DNA of 64,000 bases from JBHHUI01 sp965248775 (GCA_965248775.1 OZ252150.1:6262001-6326000), one strand, 5' to 3'. Positions 9,801 to 17,982 are shown, numbered from the stretch's first letter. A program made the numbers and translations. The notes: generated from the letters alone by a model not told the origin.

Positions 9801-10594
9801 CGCGCGTTGCCAATCGCCACGGCTACCTGATTGGCAAACGCCTGCAATGGCAGGCCGTGTTCGGGGAGAAAGTGATGCGGCACGCTACTGAGGAGATTGA
9901 TGGTCCCGACAAATTCATCCCGCACCCGAATTGGCATCGCCATGAATGACCTGACCCAGTCCATCTCCAGAACTTCGACCCAAAGATCGTGAGTGCGCGT
10001 ATCGGGGACGATCACCGACGTCTCGCTTTGTGTAATCTTTTCAGTAATCGGGGTTTCGGTCGGCGAATAACTCCACTGCGACATCCAATCTGCCAGGCCG
10101 TGCTCTTCGAAACCCCGATGGCGCGCTATGACCAATCTGCCGTCGGCTGTGACCAACGCGATATCACTGGCATCGTGCGGAATAATGCGCTGGGCGCTGG
10201 CCAGGATGCGATCCAGTACCTCGTGCAACTCAAGGGACTGGCTGAGCGTCTCGGCCGTCTCGCGCAGCGCCTCGGCCAAGGCGCGTTGCTCTTGTTCGGC
10301 TTCGAACAGGCGCGCGTTCTCAATGGCACCCGCAGCCTGGTTCGCAAACATGCTGAGCAGCTGGACTTCTGCCTCGTCAAACGTGCCCGGCTCATCCACG
10401 TCCTCCACTTCAAGCACACCGATGACTTGCTCACCCTGCTTGAGCGGAACCCCAAGAGTCCGACCATTCATATTTGGGATGGGCAATCTGCCCTCCCAGC
10501 TGCTGTAATCGCTGATCAGCAGCGCTTCGCCAGACTGGGCTACGCGGCCGGCCAACCCCTCCCCCAGAGCGATCTCGAACAGAGCTAAGGGCAA
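6854..10594 (-). CDS. Giant sensor histidine kinase, C-terminal 1246 residues (four GAF, three PAS, HisKA, HATPase)
   Basis: The order is a partial GAF (1-110), three further GAF domains (about 115-270, 285-440, 455-610), three PAS domains (about 620-735, 745-860, 870-990), HisKA with H-box GGVAHEINNPINVIMNYGQ (about 1000-1070) and HATPase with NLLTNARDAL and GTGLGLSISHGIV. There is no membrane segment, so it is a cytoplasmic sensor. The apparent start lies just inside an inserted IS4-family element. Removing the element and one target repeat joins this frame to NIETPLA of the 12052-12603 fragment in the same phase. The GAF modules repeat about every 510 bp at DNA level. The last third is nearly identical to the kinase ending at 37043. 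Confidence 0.8.
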   Translation of the reverse strand: MPLALFEIALGEGLAGRVAQSGEALLISDYSSWEGRLPIPNMNGRTLGVPLKQGEQVIGVLEVEDVDEPGTFDEAEVQLLSMFANQAAGAIENARLFEAEQEQRALAEALRETAETLSQSLELHEVLDRILASAQRIIPHDASDIALVTADGRLVIARHRGFEEHGLADWMSQWSYSPTETPITEKITQSETSVIVPDTRTHDLWVEVLEMDWVRSFMAMPIRVRDEFVGTINLLSSVPHHFLPEHGLPLQAFANQVAVAIGNARLFEAEQEQRALAEALRETAETLSQSLDLSEVLDHILSSAQRVIPHDASHITLFEDDSRLAVARHRGFEERGLADWMSQWRFSLAEFPTLNTAAQMETPLIISDTHNHDLWTKVPDMSWIGSFMTMPIRVQGEFVGSISLLSSVPHQFLPEHGPLLQAFASQAAVAIENARLFEAEHEQRALAEALRETAETLSQSLDLNEVLDHILASAQHVIMHDASDIALGEDDDRLAVARHRGFEERGLADWISQWRFTVADTPTSKKMAQRKTPLIISDTRNHDSWVEVPELDWVRSFMAMPIRVRDEFVGTINLLSSVPHHFLPEHRVPLQAFANQAAVAIGNARLFEELHASEARFRGLVNTAPDAIVSVDAWGHIVLANAQTEKMFGYPKDELQGQPIEMLLPERFHQIHVGHRDKYIADPHTRPMGSDLDLAGRCKDGSEFPVEISLSPLETTDGVLVTSIIRDVTKRKQAEEELRKSQALYNQAEHRGKSGHWEWDHINGRMVSCSDQLARNYEMSVDEALAYFSSWEAEIDIIHPDDRARYEQHIDDSEEQREGADFEFRIITRSGTVRHIYLRSEFVLDDQNRIIKSFGTEQDITERKLGEEALRASEENLRITLDSIGDAVIATDTQGNITSMNPVAESLTGWTLAEAQGKALTEVVKIVNANPKEPAFNPVEKVFESGKMIGLGNDTVLIAKDGTAYQIAESAAPIKGSSGDIEGVVLVFRVLTQEYQMRAQLRQQQKLESIGTLAGGVAHEINNPINVIMNYGQLISDRLDPESPLQEFAEGIGQETERVAQIVRNLLAFARHEKQSHSPANIADIVNDTISLISTIIRRDQITLQVDVPDDLPKFEGRSQQIQQVLMNLLTNARDALNERYPEYDPDKRIALTVRLCEKEGRRWLRTTVENHGAGIPDEIGERIFEPFFTTKDRTKGTGLGLSISHGIVQDHHGELSFESVRDQYTRFYLDLPVDNGWSLDEASEE

Positions 10595-12068
10595 TACTTT
10601 TCAAATAAGGGCGAGCGCATTGTGAAAAGGCTGTTTCGGTTGCGGCCAGTGATAATGCTCAAGGCGTTTCAGCCGGAACTTGGACATTTTTCGTTTGACG
10701 ACGCGCGGGTTCGAACGGGCACGGCGGGGCGGCAACCGTACGCTTGCGATATCGTTGAGTAACCGCTGATAAAGATGACCGAGTTGGTCGACGGCAGTTT
10801 GTTGGAATTCAGCCACAGTATCGCGCACCATTTCGAGGGCGTGCACAAAGCTTAGGCGGTCGGGGTCGATGTCGGCATGTTGGGCGGCGGCATGCATGAG
10901 GAAACGGATGACGAAATGAGCCAGCAACAATCCGTAAAGTTCTTGAATGACGCCTACCGGTTTGAGACTGCGCAAGGGCCGCCCAGCTAGACGTTGATGG
11001 GTGTCGACTTCATCAATGACGATTTCCCAGCGTTCATGATAAGCGCACGCCAGTTCGAGGGCCGGATAACGCGCCGGGTCGAGCAACGTCGTGACGAGTC
11101 GATGGGTTTCGTGAAAGCCGGGCAGGGCTGGGTCAGTGATGGTGTACTCAATGATGCGCACCAACAGGCGCTCCCCATTCCGGCGGCGGCGATAGTCGGA
11201 AGGGCGCAAGAAGGCGGTGTAAGAACCATCTGGTAAAGGGCAACGGTCTTGGAGCTTGACGTGGCTGGGCAAACGGCTCAACACGAGCCCGCCACGCTCC
11301 CAAACGCCGCGCAACATGTCATAATCATGAAATCCACGGTCCCACATCACCAACATCCCGCGTTCGACCGAGCGCAAGAGGCGGAATCCGCCCACGCGCT
11401 CGCTGGTATGGATGGGCCAGAAACCGGCATCCACAATCGCGTGTGTACCACATTCGACCAGGTACACTCCCTGCACCTGCGGAAATGCGCTCGCGCCGCG
11501 CTGACTGGCGTGGCGACCAAAGGCAGTCACGTTGGCCGGAGTATCCGGCACGTCTTCAACCGTGCCGTCGATTGCCATCAGACGCAAACCATACAGAAAA
11601 GCACCGATGGTTTCCGTCGTGGCCATGGGCTGACAGACGCGACCAAACAGACGCACCAGCGGCCGCGCCCCCAACTGGTAACGCCGGTAACACACGGCGC
11701 TGTCTCGCGGCACGCCGTACTCTGGGTCGGGCCAAATGTAGCGCAAGCCCTGCGCCAGTTTACGCAAGACACTTCCCAGTGACGACCGCGTGTAGATGTT
11801 CATCATGATCACGACAAATACCGTTAGCACGAGATTCAATTTGCGCTCGCGCTCTGTGCGTAAACCTTCGGCAGCCAGCACGGCTTCGACCTCCGCGCGC
11901 GGCACGACCTCGTTCAAGCTGGCGAACGTCAACTCCTGGCTGAACTTGCTCACGCATTCGATTTCACGTAATCTGTATCCCATCAGGTGGCCCCTTGGCA
12001 TCGTGCGGATTTGGATATCTCGCAAGTATGCCACCGGTGCCACCTGATCGCTTATTTGAAAGGTATTG
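10592..12068 (-). mobile_element. IS4-family insertion sequence (1477 bp) inside a kinase gene
   Basis: Ends are 18-bp inverted repeats with one mismatch: CAATACTTTTCAAATAAG on the left and, on the right, the complement of CAATACCTTTCAAATAAG. They are flanked by a 10-bp direct repeat, GAGCTAAGGG, at 10582-10591 and 12069-12078, within the 9-12 bp range known for the IS4 family. A single intact transposase gene fills the element. Excising it restores one open frame across a GAF domain, so insertion was recent relative to decay of the surrounding frame. Confidence 0.9.
10601..12043 (-). CDS. IS4-family DDE transposase
   Basis: 480 residues, full length for the family. An N-terminal IS4-type domain (about 25-125) precedes a DDE nuclease core with AIDGTVEDVP, VMWDRGFHDYDML and YHERWEIVIDEV, which fits the YREK-like signature around the catalytic glutamate. 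The gene occupies almost the whole element and appears intact. It catalyses cut-and-paste transposition. Confidence 0.9.
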   Translation of the reverse strand: MAPVAYLRDIQIRTMPRGHLMGYRLREIECVSKFSQELTFASLNEVVPRAEVEAVLAAEGLRTERERKLNLVLTVFVVIMMNIYTRSSLGSVLRKLAQGLRYIWPDPEYGVPRDSAVCYRRYQLGARPLVRLFGRVCQPMATTETIGAFLYGLRLMAIDGTVEDVPDTPANVTAFGRHASQRGASAFPQVQGVYLVECGTHAIVDAGFWPIHTSERVGGFRLLRSVERGMLVMWDRGFHDYDMLRGVWERGGLVLSRLPSHVKLQDRCPLPDGSYTAFLRPSDYRRRRNGERLLVRIIEYTITDPALPGFHETHRLVTTLLDPARYPALELACAYHERWEIVIDEVDTHQRLAGRPLRSLKPVGVIQELYGLLLAHFVIRFLMHAAAQHADIDPDRLSFVHALEMVRDTVAEFQQTAVDQLGHLYQRLLNDIASVRLPPRRARSNPRVVKRKMSKFRLKRLEHYHWPQPKQPFHNALALI

Positions 12069-12603
12069 GAGCTAAGGGCGTCTCAATATTGTGACTGACC
12101 ACCAGTTTCAGCGACCGGCCATTCGGCTGCAGCAGGGAAAGGGCGCCCCCTTGCGTTCGCAACAAGTTCGTCGCGTGCTGCACGACAGATTGGAGTAGGG
12201 CCGTGAGATCCGGTTGAGCATTGATCTCCAATGAGGTTTCATAGAGCGCTTCCATCGCCATGTTGCGCTGGGCTAACGTCTCCTCTGCTCGATTGCGTTC
12301 GGTGATCTCCTGTTTTAGACGAACATTGGATTTTGAAAGCTCGGCAGTCCGTTCCTCAACTCGTCGGTCTAACTCGTCATTCGCTCTGCGCAGCGTCTCA
12401 TCCGCCTGCTTGTGCTCAGTGATGTCCATCAGGCTTACCAGCACGCTGCGGTAGCCTTCTGTTTCAGACGGAATGGTCATCGTCAGCAACACATCGCGCC
12501 GCTCGCCGTGCAGCGTCTGATGGACGGTCTCGCCCTCGAAATAGGTTTGGCCTTCTGCCATCGCGATAAGCTCTTCTCGGAAGAACTCAAGTGCCTCCGG
12601 CAC
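12052..12603 (-). pseudogene. Middle fragment of the giant sensor kinase (PAS end, coiled coil, GAF start)
   Basis: The frame encodes the end of a PAS domain (VLVSLMDITEHKQADETLRR), a heptad-rich coiled coil (RRVEERTAELSKSNVRLKQEI) and the first half of a GAF domain (ALYETSLEINAQPDLTALLQ to LKLVVSHNIETPLA), then runs into IS4 sequence. Its upstream end joins the 12615-13052 fragment across a run of six C on the plus strand (12619-12624). One more base there would put both in one frame (ELLGGLATVFVPEALEFF). Confidence 0.7.
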
Positions 12604-12614
12604 GAAAACCGTAG

Positions 12615-13052
12615 CTAGCCCCCCAATAGTTCCTCTTTGCTCGTCGCCTCAAGTAGCCTGAGGGTCGCCTCGTTAACATCGATGACTCGCACCATTTCTA
12701 CGGCCTGTTGCACGAACTCTGGGTGCGCAGCCAGGTATCCCCGAAAATCTGTGACGCCCTGTGCTTTTAGCGCATCGAGCGCCGTTTTTACATCTGAGAA
12801 ATCCTCTTCCCAAATCGATACGTTGGCCGTCTCGAATATATTCCGGAAGCGCGCCTCGCTCCTGTGCAGCTCTTCTTCGGCAAGTCTGCGTTCCGTGATT
12901 TTTTCGGAGAAAACACCAACAGATGCATTCCCAAGTGGAAATGCGGTGACTGAAAAAAGACCCGCAGGTATTTCCTCGTCACCACCGTAGCGAACTTCAG
13001 GGAGGTCCTTTGGTTGCCCGCTGCGGATTACCTCGGCATAGACAGATGGCAC
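12615..13052 (-). pseudogene. PAS fragment of the giant sensor kinase, frameshifted at both ends
   Basis: The translation holds the end of one PAS unit (VPSVYAEVIRSGQPK through VGVFSEKITERRLAEEELHRS) and a second PAS (RFRNIFETANVSIWEEDFSD to VIDVNEATLRLLEATSKEELLGG). The frame closes at a TAG created by a one-base shortfall in a six-base homopolymer. Upstream it overlaps the next fragment in another frame. This is one piece of a gene spanning about 13291 to 6854. Confidence 0.65.
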
Positions 13053-13291
13053 TTCGGTCTCCAGCGCCGTGGGGAAGCTTTCTTGAAGCGTCGTGCCAAT
13101 AAATGGAGCATAGACACGCCCGCCATTTCGCCAGCGGCTGTATTGGTGATACGCATGCGGAATGAGCCAAGGTCATTGGGGTCTTCAAACTCCCAGACGA
13201 ACAGGCCAACCGGCAGTTGCTCGACGATTTGGCGCAATGGCACCAATTCATCTATGAGTTGCTCTTTTGTCTTATCTTTATCATCCTTCAT
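13028..13291 (-). pseudogene. N-terminal fragment of the giant sensor kinase
   Basis: The frame starts at an ATG preceded by GAGGGGGA and encodes MKDDKDKTKEQLIDELVPLR, a short coiled N-terminus, and then a PAS domain (VEQLPVGLFVWEFEDPNDLGSFRM). Near 13100-13130 homology moves to another frame (APFIGTTLQESFPTALETEV), which continues as the 13052 fragment. The last ~30 residues here (LARRFKKASPRRW onward) are out-of-frame sequence. This is probably the true start of the broken giant kinase. Confidence 0.6.
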
Positions 13292-13371
13292 TTGGTCTTC
13301 CCCCTCAGGAAGGAATTTCGCTCAGCTGCTTGACTACGTTGAGCCGATTGTAATCCGTGCGTGCTTATTGC

Positions 13372-13406
13372 ATCCCAACCCAGTACTTTTGGGACTGGGT
13401 TGGGAT
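13372..13406. repeat. Palindromic element, TCCCAA variant of the CCCAGT/ACTGGG family
   Basis: Perfect 13-bp arms ATCCCAACCCAGT (13372-13384) and ACTGGGTTGGGAT (13394-13406) enclose nine bases. Inside, TCCCAA, CCCAGT, TTGGGA and CTGGG occur in the alternating arm order found in other copies, here with TCCCAA/TTGGGA as the variable pair. It lies in the short gap upstream of the kinase start at 13291. Confidence 0.8.
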
Positions 13407-13452
13407 ACTGTGTGGATTGTCGATTCGGTGTTAGCAGAAGGTCGAGCAGCTC

Positions 13453-13504
13453 AAAGTGACGCCCAGTAACGAACTGGGTCGTTATACGCACTTCACGTTG
13501 TGAG
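13453..13504. repeat. Palindromic element, TAACGA variant of the CCCAGT/ACTGGG family
   Basis: CCCAGT (13462-13467), TAACGA (13467-13472), ACTGGG (13473-13478) and TCGTTA (13479-13484) run almost without gaps, so either the first and third or the second and fourth arms can pair. The right flank (TACGCACTTCACGTTGTG) matches the copy at 19433-19452, which shows that the conserved unit extends past the core. Confidence 0.8.
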
Positions 13505-13524
13505 AAGCTTACGCTGGCGGAAGC

Positions 13525-14652
13525 TCAGTTGTTCTCCGCGAGAGGCAAAGTCAGCCAGGCGCGAGTACCGCGCCCTAGGCCTTCCGACTCCAGCATGATC
13601 TCACCGCCCATCATCTCGACCAGGCCGCGCGTGATGGCCAGCCCGAGCCCCGTGCCGACATTCTTGCGGGACGTGGACCCAGCGGCCTGTGAAAACTTGT
13701 CGAACGCGCGCGGCAAGTACTCCGGCGCAATGCCTACGCCGGTGTCCGTGATTTCGATCAGCGCGTAATCGGGGTCGGGTGCGGGTTGGGCGCTCACCTC
13801 CACCTCGCCGGTTTCGGTGAACTTGATGGCGTTGCCCACCAGATTGATGAGCACCTGCCGCAGGCGCGACGAGTCGGCCTGGATGTATAGCCCGGGCGGG
13901 ATGCTGAACTGGAGAGCCAGCCCTTTTTGCTTCGCCTGCACGCCGGCCGTCTGCTGCACTTCATCCAGCACATCGGCGAGCCGTACGCGTTCGAAGTTGA
14001 TTTCCAGTCGTCCGACTTCGACGCTGGTAATGTCGAGCACATCGTTGACGACCCTAAGCTGGTGGTTGGCGCTCTGCAGCGCGGTTTGGACCAACTCGCG
14101 CTCCTCCTCAGGGCTGTCGCACAGATCGTCGTTCACAATCTGCAGCAGGCCGATGACGCCGGTCAGGGGCGTGCGCAGTTCGTGGGAGCTGTTGGCCAGG
14201 AACTGGGTCTTGGCTTGGTTGGCTTGGTCGGCGGCGACGGCCAATTCGCGCGCCTGTTCGGCGGCATGTTCGAGTGCCACGTTGGCTCTTTCAAGCGCCT
14301 CCTCTGTCCGCTTGTGCTCGGTAACATCCTGTTCTGTACCGAAAGATTTGATGATCCTATCTTGATCATCCAGAACAAAATCACTCCATTGATGAAGATG
14401 GCGTACAGCCCCTGAGCGGGTGATGATCCTGAAGTCAAAATCCGTTCCTTTCCGTTGTTCTAAAGAATCATCTATGTGTTGCTCATAGAGTACCCGGTCA
14501 TCCGGATGTACTATGCCTATTTCAGATTCCCAGCTTGAGAAAAATGCCAGCGCTTCATCCACGCTCATCTCATAAATCTGTGCGAACTGGGCGGAGCAGG
14601 AAATCATCCTGTCATTTATCTGGTCCCACTCCCAGTGACCCAGCTTGCCCAA
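13525..14652 (-). CDS. Sensor histidine kinase, C-terminal part (PAS-HisKA-HATPase) cut off by IS3
   Basis: The frame begins inside a PAS domain (MGKLGHWEWDQINDRMISCS to EQDVTEHKRTEE, residues 1-105), then a coiled linker, HisKA with SSHELRTPLTGVIG (about 150-220) and HATPase with NLVGNAIKFTETG, DTGVGIAPEYLPRAFDKF and GTGLGLAITRGLVE (about 260-370). The N-terminal half is at 15885-17681; an IS3 element sits between QAEQ and MGKLGHWEW. The GKLGHWEWD segment matches PAS domains of paralogues here. Without the IS the gene would encode two GAF, two PAS and the kinase core. Confidence 0.8.
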   Translation of the reverse strand: MGKLGHWEWDQINDRMISCSAQFAQIYEMSVDEALAFFSSWESEIGIVHPDDRVLYEQHIDDSLEQRKGTDFDFRIITRSGAVRHLHQWSDFVLDDQDRIIKSFGTEQDVTEHKRTEEALERANVALEHAAEQARELAVAADQANQAKTQFLANSSHELRTPLTGVIGLLQIVNDDLCDSPEEERELVQTALQSANHQLRVVNDVLDITSVEVGRLEINFERVRLADVLDEVQQTAGVQAKQKGLALQFSIPPGLYIQADSSRLRQVLINLVGNAIKFTETGEVEVSAQPAPDPDYALIEITDTGVGIAPEYLPRAFDKFSQAAGSTSRKNVGTGLGLAITRGLVEMMGGEIMLESEGLGRGTRAWLTLPLAENN

Positions 14653-14683
14653 TTGGTATTACCCCGATTCAGTGGACAGTTGG

Positions 14684-15547
14684 TTAAGCCACTAAAGGTA
14701 ATTGTTCATAGGCATGTGGGCTCATGTAATCCAGGGCCGAATGCATCCGTTGCCGATTGTAAAACACTTCGACATAGTCAAAGACGCTGGTGCGAGCAGC
14801 GGCCCGGCTGGCGTACAGTTGCTGGTATACACACTCGGATTTCAGGCTGGCAAAGAAGCTCTCCATGGGGGCGTTATCGTAGCAGTTTCCCCTTCGGCTC
14901 ATACTGGGCGTGATGTCATGAAGCTTGCGCAGCGCCTGATACTCAGCGCTGGCGTACTGACTCCCCCGGTCAGAATGATGGATGAGACCTGGCGGCGGTT
15001 TTCGCGAACGCAGAGCCATCTCCAAAGCATCCAAAGTCAGTTGGCGGCCCAAGCGTTTGCCGAGTGCCCAGCCGACGATCCGTCGCGAGTACAGGTCGAG
15101 GACTGCTGCGAGATAGAGCCAACCTTCACTGGTTGCAATGTAAGTGATGTCGGCCAGCCACACTTCGTTAGGCGCAGTGGCCGTGAAGTCCTGAACGAGC
15201 AAATTCGGCGCTACGGGCAGGCTGTGCTTCGACTGGGTTGTCACCTTGTAGCTCCGTTTGCGTCGGGCTTGCAGGCCATGCAGGCGCAACAGACGGGCCA
15301 CCCGGTTGTGGCCGCAGCGGATGCCGCGGTCCTGTAGTTCGCGGTGAATGCGCGGACAGCCATAGACGCCGCGATGCTGCTCAAAGATCGCTCTGATCTC
15401 GCGTCCCAACGCCTGGCTGGCTTGCTCGCGCGGGCTGACCGGCCGCTTGCGCCAGGCGTAGTAGCCGCTACGTGTGACTTGCAGTACCCGACACATCAGA
15501 CTGATGCTGTACTCGCCTTTGTGTTCGTCAATGAAGCGAAATCTCAC
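14684..15547 (-). CDS. IS3-family transposase OrfB (integrase catalytic domain)
   Basis: 287 residues. An HTH_21-like N-terminus (VTRSGYYAWRKRP, IFEQHRGVYGCPRIHREL) precedes an rve core with the DDE residues in WLADITYI, LIHHSDRGSQYAS and DNAPMESFFASLKSE. The start is GTG, overlapping the TGA of orfA by four bases (GTGA). IS3 elements usually make the active OrfAB fusion by -1 frameshifting in such an overlap. Confidence 0.92.
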   Translation of the reverse strand: MRFRFIDEHKGEYSISLMCRVLQVTRSGYYAWRKRPVSPREQASQALGREIRAIFEQHRGVYGCPRIHRELQDRGIRCGHNRVARLLRLHGLQARRKRSYKVTTQSKHSLPVAPNLLVQDFTATAPNEVWLADITYIATSEGWLYLAAVLDLYSRRIVGWALGKRLGRQLTLDALEMALRSRKPPPGLIHHSDRGSQYASAEYQALRKLHDITPSMSRRGNCYDNAPMESFFASLKSECVYQQLYASRAAARTSVFDYVEVFYNRQRMHSALDYMSPHAYEQLPLVA

Positions 15548-15840
15548 TTCTGCTCGCGCGCAAACACCGCCAGGGCTTTTTTTAGGATGTCCCGTTCCTG
15601 GCGCACCACGTGCAATTCGCGCTTCAACTCGGCCAGCTCGCGGTCGCGCTCCTTCGGCTTTCCCTTTCCGGGAAATGCCTGCGCTCCATCAGCCGCGTAT
15701 TCAGCCCGCCAGCGATTCAGACTGCTACTACTTACTCCCAAATCCAAAGCAAGCTGCTCAACCGCTGTGTCGCTATCATACGATAACCGAACGGCTTCGA
15801 CCTTGAATTCGCGCGTGTATGTCTTCCTGTATGTACTCAT
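15544..15840 (-). CDS. IS3-family transposase OrfA (helix-turn-helix)
   Basis: 98 residues, usual for OrfA. It has a helix-turn-helix (REFKVEAVRLSYDSDTAVEQLALDLGVSSSSLNRW) and a leucine-zipper-like tail (ELAELKRELHVVRQERDILKKALAVFA) that mediates multimerisation in this family. GGAGGACCC-type Shine-Dalgarno sequence lies upstream of the ATG. It is intact. Confidence 0.9.
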   Translation of the reverse strand: MSTYRKTYTREFKVEAVRLSYDSDTAVEQLALDLGVSSSSLNRWRAEYAADGAQAFPGKGKPKERDRELAELKRELHVVRQERDILKKALAVFAREQK

Positions 15841-15884
15841 TTGGGTCCTCCCTGATCTGTGAATCTATCTTATCTCGTTGTCCA

Positions 15885-17681
15885 CTAAACCAGGGTAATG
15901 CCAAATTGTTCCGCCTGACTATAGAGAGCCTGGCTTTTTCGCAACTCTTCTTCCGCCAGTTTCTTTTCGGTGAGATCGCGCACGATGACACAGTTATACT
16001 CCCCGCCGTGAAATGCAACATGGTTGGCCGTGATCTCTACCGGGATTATCTCGCCATTCTTGCGTATGTGTTCGGTTTCGAAGGTAAGAGTGCCGTATTG
16101 TTGGAGCTCTTTCCAATGAGCCTCCCAATTTACAGTTTCAGTGGGATTGGGATGTATCTCGTGCACCGTCATTGAGAGCAGTTGCTCTTGCGAATAACCA
16201 AGTGTCCGGCAGACTGCATTGTTTGCGTACAAGAATTTCGCATTCGGCCCTATCCAATAGATAGCGTCGGAGGCACTGTCGACGGAGAACTGGGTGAGCC
16301 GCAGTGACTGCTCTGCCTGCTCGCGCCTTGCGATTTCCTGCTGCGCTCGCTCGTACAATCGCGCATTCTCGATGGCGATTGTTGCGTGATCGCTCAACAA
16401 CTCCACGATACGCAGTTCGGTTTCGGTGAAGTTGTGCGGCTGCATGAAAGCGACGGTCAGCACCCCGTGCACCCGATTGCTGCTGCGCAGCGGCAGACCG
16501 AGGATGGCGCCGCTGGCGCTGCCCCAAGCACCTTCGTGAAAGAGCGGGTGCTCGTTCACATTGGGGATGACAATCTTTTCCCCGCTGCGAGCAACCGTAT
16601 AGGTAAGCCCTTCTGGCCTGAGCGCGGTGTAAAACGGTCTCGACTGCGTCTTATCGCCCCAAACGGCAGCGCCAAATGTGAGATGCTCACCCTCATACAA
16701 AAAGAGGTGGGCGTCGTTGGCGGCAATTATCTGCAGGACATTTTCGAGGATTACGTTTAGGAGTGAGGTCAACTCCAGCGTGGAACTCAGGTGCAGACTG
16801 GCCTGGCGCAGCATTTCGAGTTCCGTATTGCGCCTGTTCTCGGCCTCGAACAGCCGGGCGTTCCGGATCACGGCACCGGCCTGGCTGGCAAACACTTCCA
16901 GGAGCCGGCCATCCTCTACACTGAAGCCGACCGGTTTGTCGAAAGCAAAGACCACGCCCAGGATACGAGCCTCGGCAGCACGCATTGGTACGGCCAGCAT
17001 CGTTTCAAGTCGCAGTGTTGCAGTGATATCTTCCCTGAAGATCGGGAATCCCCCTCCCGCATTGATGCGGAGCGGACCCTGCTTGCGGAAATCCCACACT
17101 TCGCGGGCGGCGGCGCGGGCCGGGTAACCCAAGGCATGCAGCGCGTCGTCGCTAAACCCATAACCGGGCTCCTGGGCGCGCATCTCGCCAGATTGCGGGT
17201 CATACAGCGCGATGATACACCTGCGCGCCCCCAGCAAACGAGCCATGCGCTCCGTCAGCGCACCGTACGTCTTCCGCACATCGGTCATCGTGCTGAAAGT
17301 CTGCGCGATCTCGTACAACCCGGTGTCCTTCACCCGTTCAGCTTTGACTTGTTCACCCAGGTCGTGCAGTCGCCCGACCGCGGCGCCGACCAGCACCAGC
17401 GTAACGCTTCCCAGTCCACCACCTTGGGGGATCCACTCGTTCAAGTCTGTCATCGAGAACAAGGCCACAAGGAGCACGTTCAATGCCACCATCAGCAGGC
17501 TTGCGAGCAGTCCACCTTGCAACTCGAACAGCCACGCCGCCACGATGACCGGAAGCGTGGCGAAAATGAATGCTACATTGCCCATAGCCTGCTCCAGTGC
17601 TGGGAACGCTAGCACGTAGGCGACCGCGACACCTAGGGCAAGCGCCGCCCGCGCTTGGCGAGACTGCACAGCGAAGTGCAT
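15885..17681 (-). CDS. Membrane sensor protein, N-terminal part of an IS3-split kinase (TM-GAF-GAF-PAS)
   Basis: I start at ATG 17681 (MHFAVQSRQARAALALG), with GGAG upstream; a longer frame from 17789 would overlap the upstream HTH gene. The N-terminus has about four hydrophobic segments (VAYVLAFPALEQAMGN, FIFATLPVIVAAWLFEL, GGLLASLLMVALNVLL, GSVTLVLVGAAVG). Two GAF domains follow (YEIAQTFSTMTDVRKTYGAL to AGAVIRNARLFE; LHLSSTLELTSLLNVILENV to ATIAIENARLYE), then PAS with VRDLTEKKLAEEELRKSQ. The frame ends inside IS3; the kinase core is at 13525-14652. The membrane part resembles that at 33474. Confidence 0.78.
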   Translation of the reverse strand: MHFAVQSRQARAALALGVAVAYVLAFPALEQAMGNVAFIFATLPVIVAAWLFELQGGLLASLLMVALNVLLVALFSMTDLNEWIPQGGGLGSVTLVLVGAAVGRLHDLGEQVKAERVKDTGLYEIAQTFSTMTDVRKTYGALTERMARLLGARRCIIALYDPQSGEMRAQEPGYGFSDDALHALGYPARAAAREVWDFRKQGPLRINAGGGFPIFREDITATLRLETMLAVPMRAAEARILGVVFAFDKPVGFSVEDGRLLEVFASQAGAVIRNARLFEAENRRNTELEMLRQASLHLSSTLELTSLLNVILENVLQIIAANDAHLFLYEGEHLTFGAAVWGDKTQSRPFYTALRPEGLTYTVARSGEKIVIPNVNEHPLFHEGAWGSASGAILGLPLRSSNRVHGVLTVAFMQPHNFTETELRIVELLSDHATIAIENARLYERAQQEIARREQAEQSLRLTQFSVDSASDAIYWIGPNAKFLYANNAVCRTLGYSQEQLLSMTVHEIHPNPTETVNWEAHWKELQQYGTLTFETEHIRKNGEIIPVEITANHVAFHGGEYNCVIVRDLTEKKLAEEELRKSQALYSQAEQFGITLV

Positions 17682-17733
17682 TATGGTTGCAGCTCCATGT
17701 GGAGGGGCATGGTCACGACCCGCCAGGACGCAA

Positions 17734-17982
17734 TTATGAGCCCGCCTCCAAGATCGGGGGCGAGGCGGCATGCGGGGACAGACAGGCATTGAGCATTTGC
17801 AGGGTGTAACGGCACCGGCCCCCAGGCGTGCGCAAGGGGACCAAAAGGCCGCGCTTTTCTATGCGGCGCAGCGTGGACAGGCTTATGCGAAGGTAATCTG
17901 CCGCCTCACGAGAGGTGAGAAGTGTCAGGTATTCTTGTGTTTCGGAAGGGGGAGGCATGTAGTCAGAAACTATCAAACGCAT
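17734..17982 (-). CDS. Excisionase/MerR-like helix-turn-helix protein
   Basis: 82 residues centred on an HTH_17 motif: LTSREAADYLRISLSTLRRIEKRGLLVPLRTPGGRCRYTL (split here: helix SREAADYLRIS, wing RTPGGRCRY). Such proteins bind DNA as small regulators or excisionases. It lies 52 bp upstream of the membrane sensor on the same strand, so it may regulate it or be co-transcribed. No integrase is adjacent. The target is unknown. Confidence 0.65.
   Translation of the reverse strand: MRLIVSDYMPPPSETQEYLTLLTSREAADYLRISLSTLRRIEKRGLLVPLRTPGGRCRYTLQMLNACLSPHAASPPILEAGS

Larger units (their letters stand above)
14654..15903 (-). mobile_element. IS3-family insertion sequence (1250 bp) inside a kinase gene
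   Basis: Imperfect inverted ends begin TGGTATTACCC (left) and TGGCATTACCC (right, complement) and share an internal AGTGGACA. A 3-bp direct repeat AAT flanks the element (14651-14653 and 15904-15906), as expected for IS3. It carries overlapping orfA and orfB. It separates the two halves of one sensor kinase. Confidence 0.88.

Noticed and set aside
16791..17612. Long plus-strand frame opposite the membrane sensor kinase
   Set aside because: The minus strand encodes clear GAF domains and a membrane region; the plus-strand translation has no domain.
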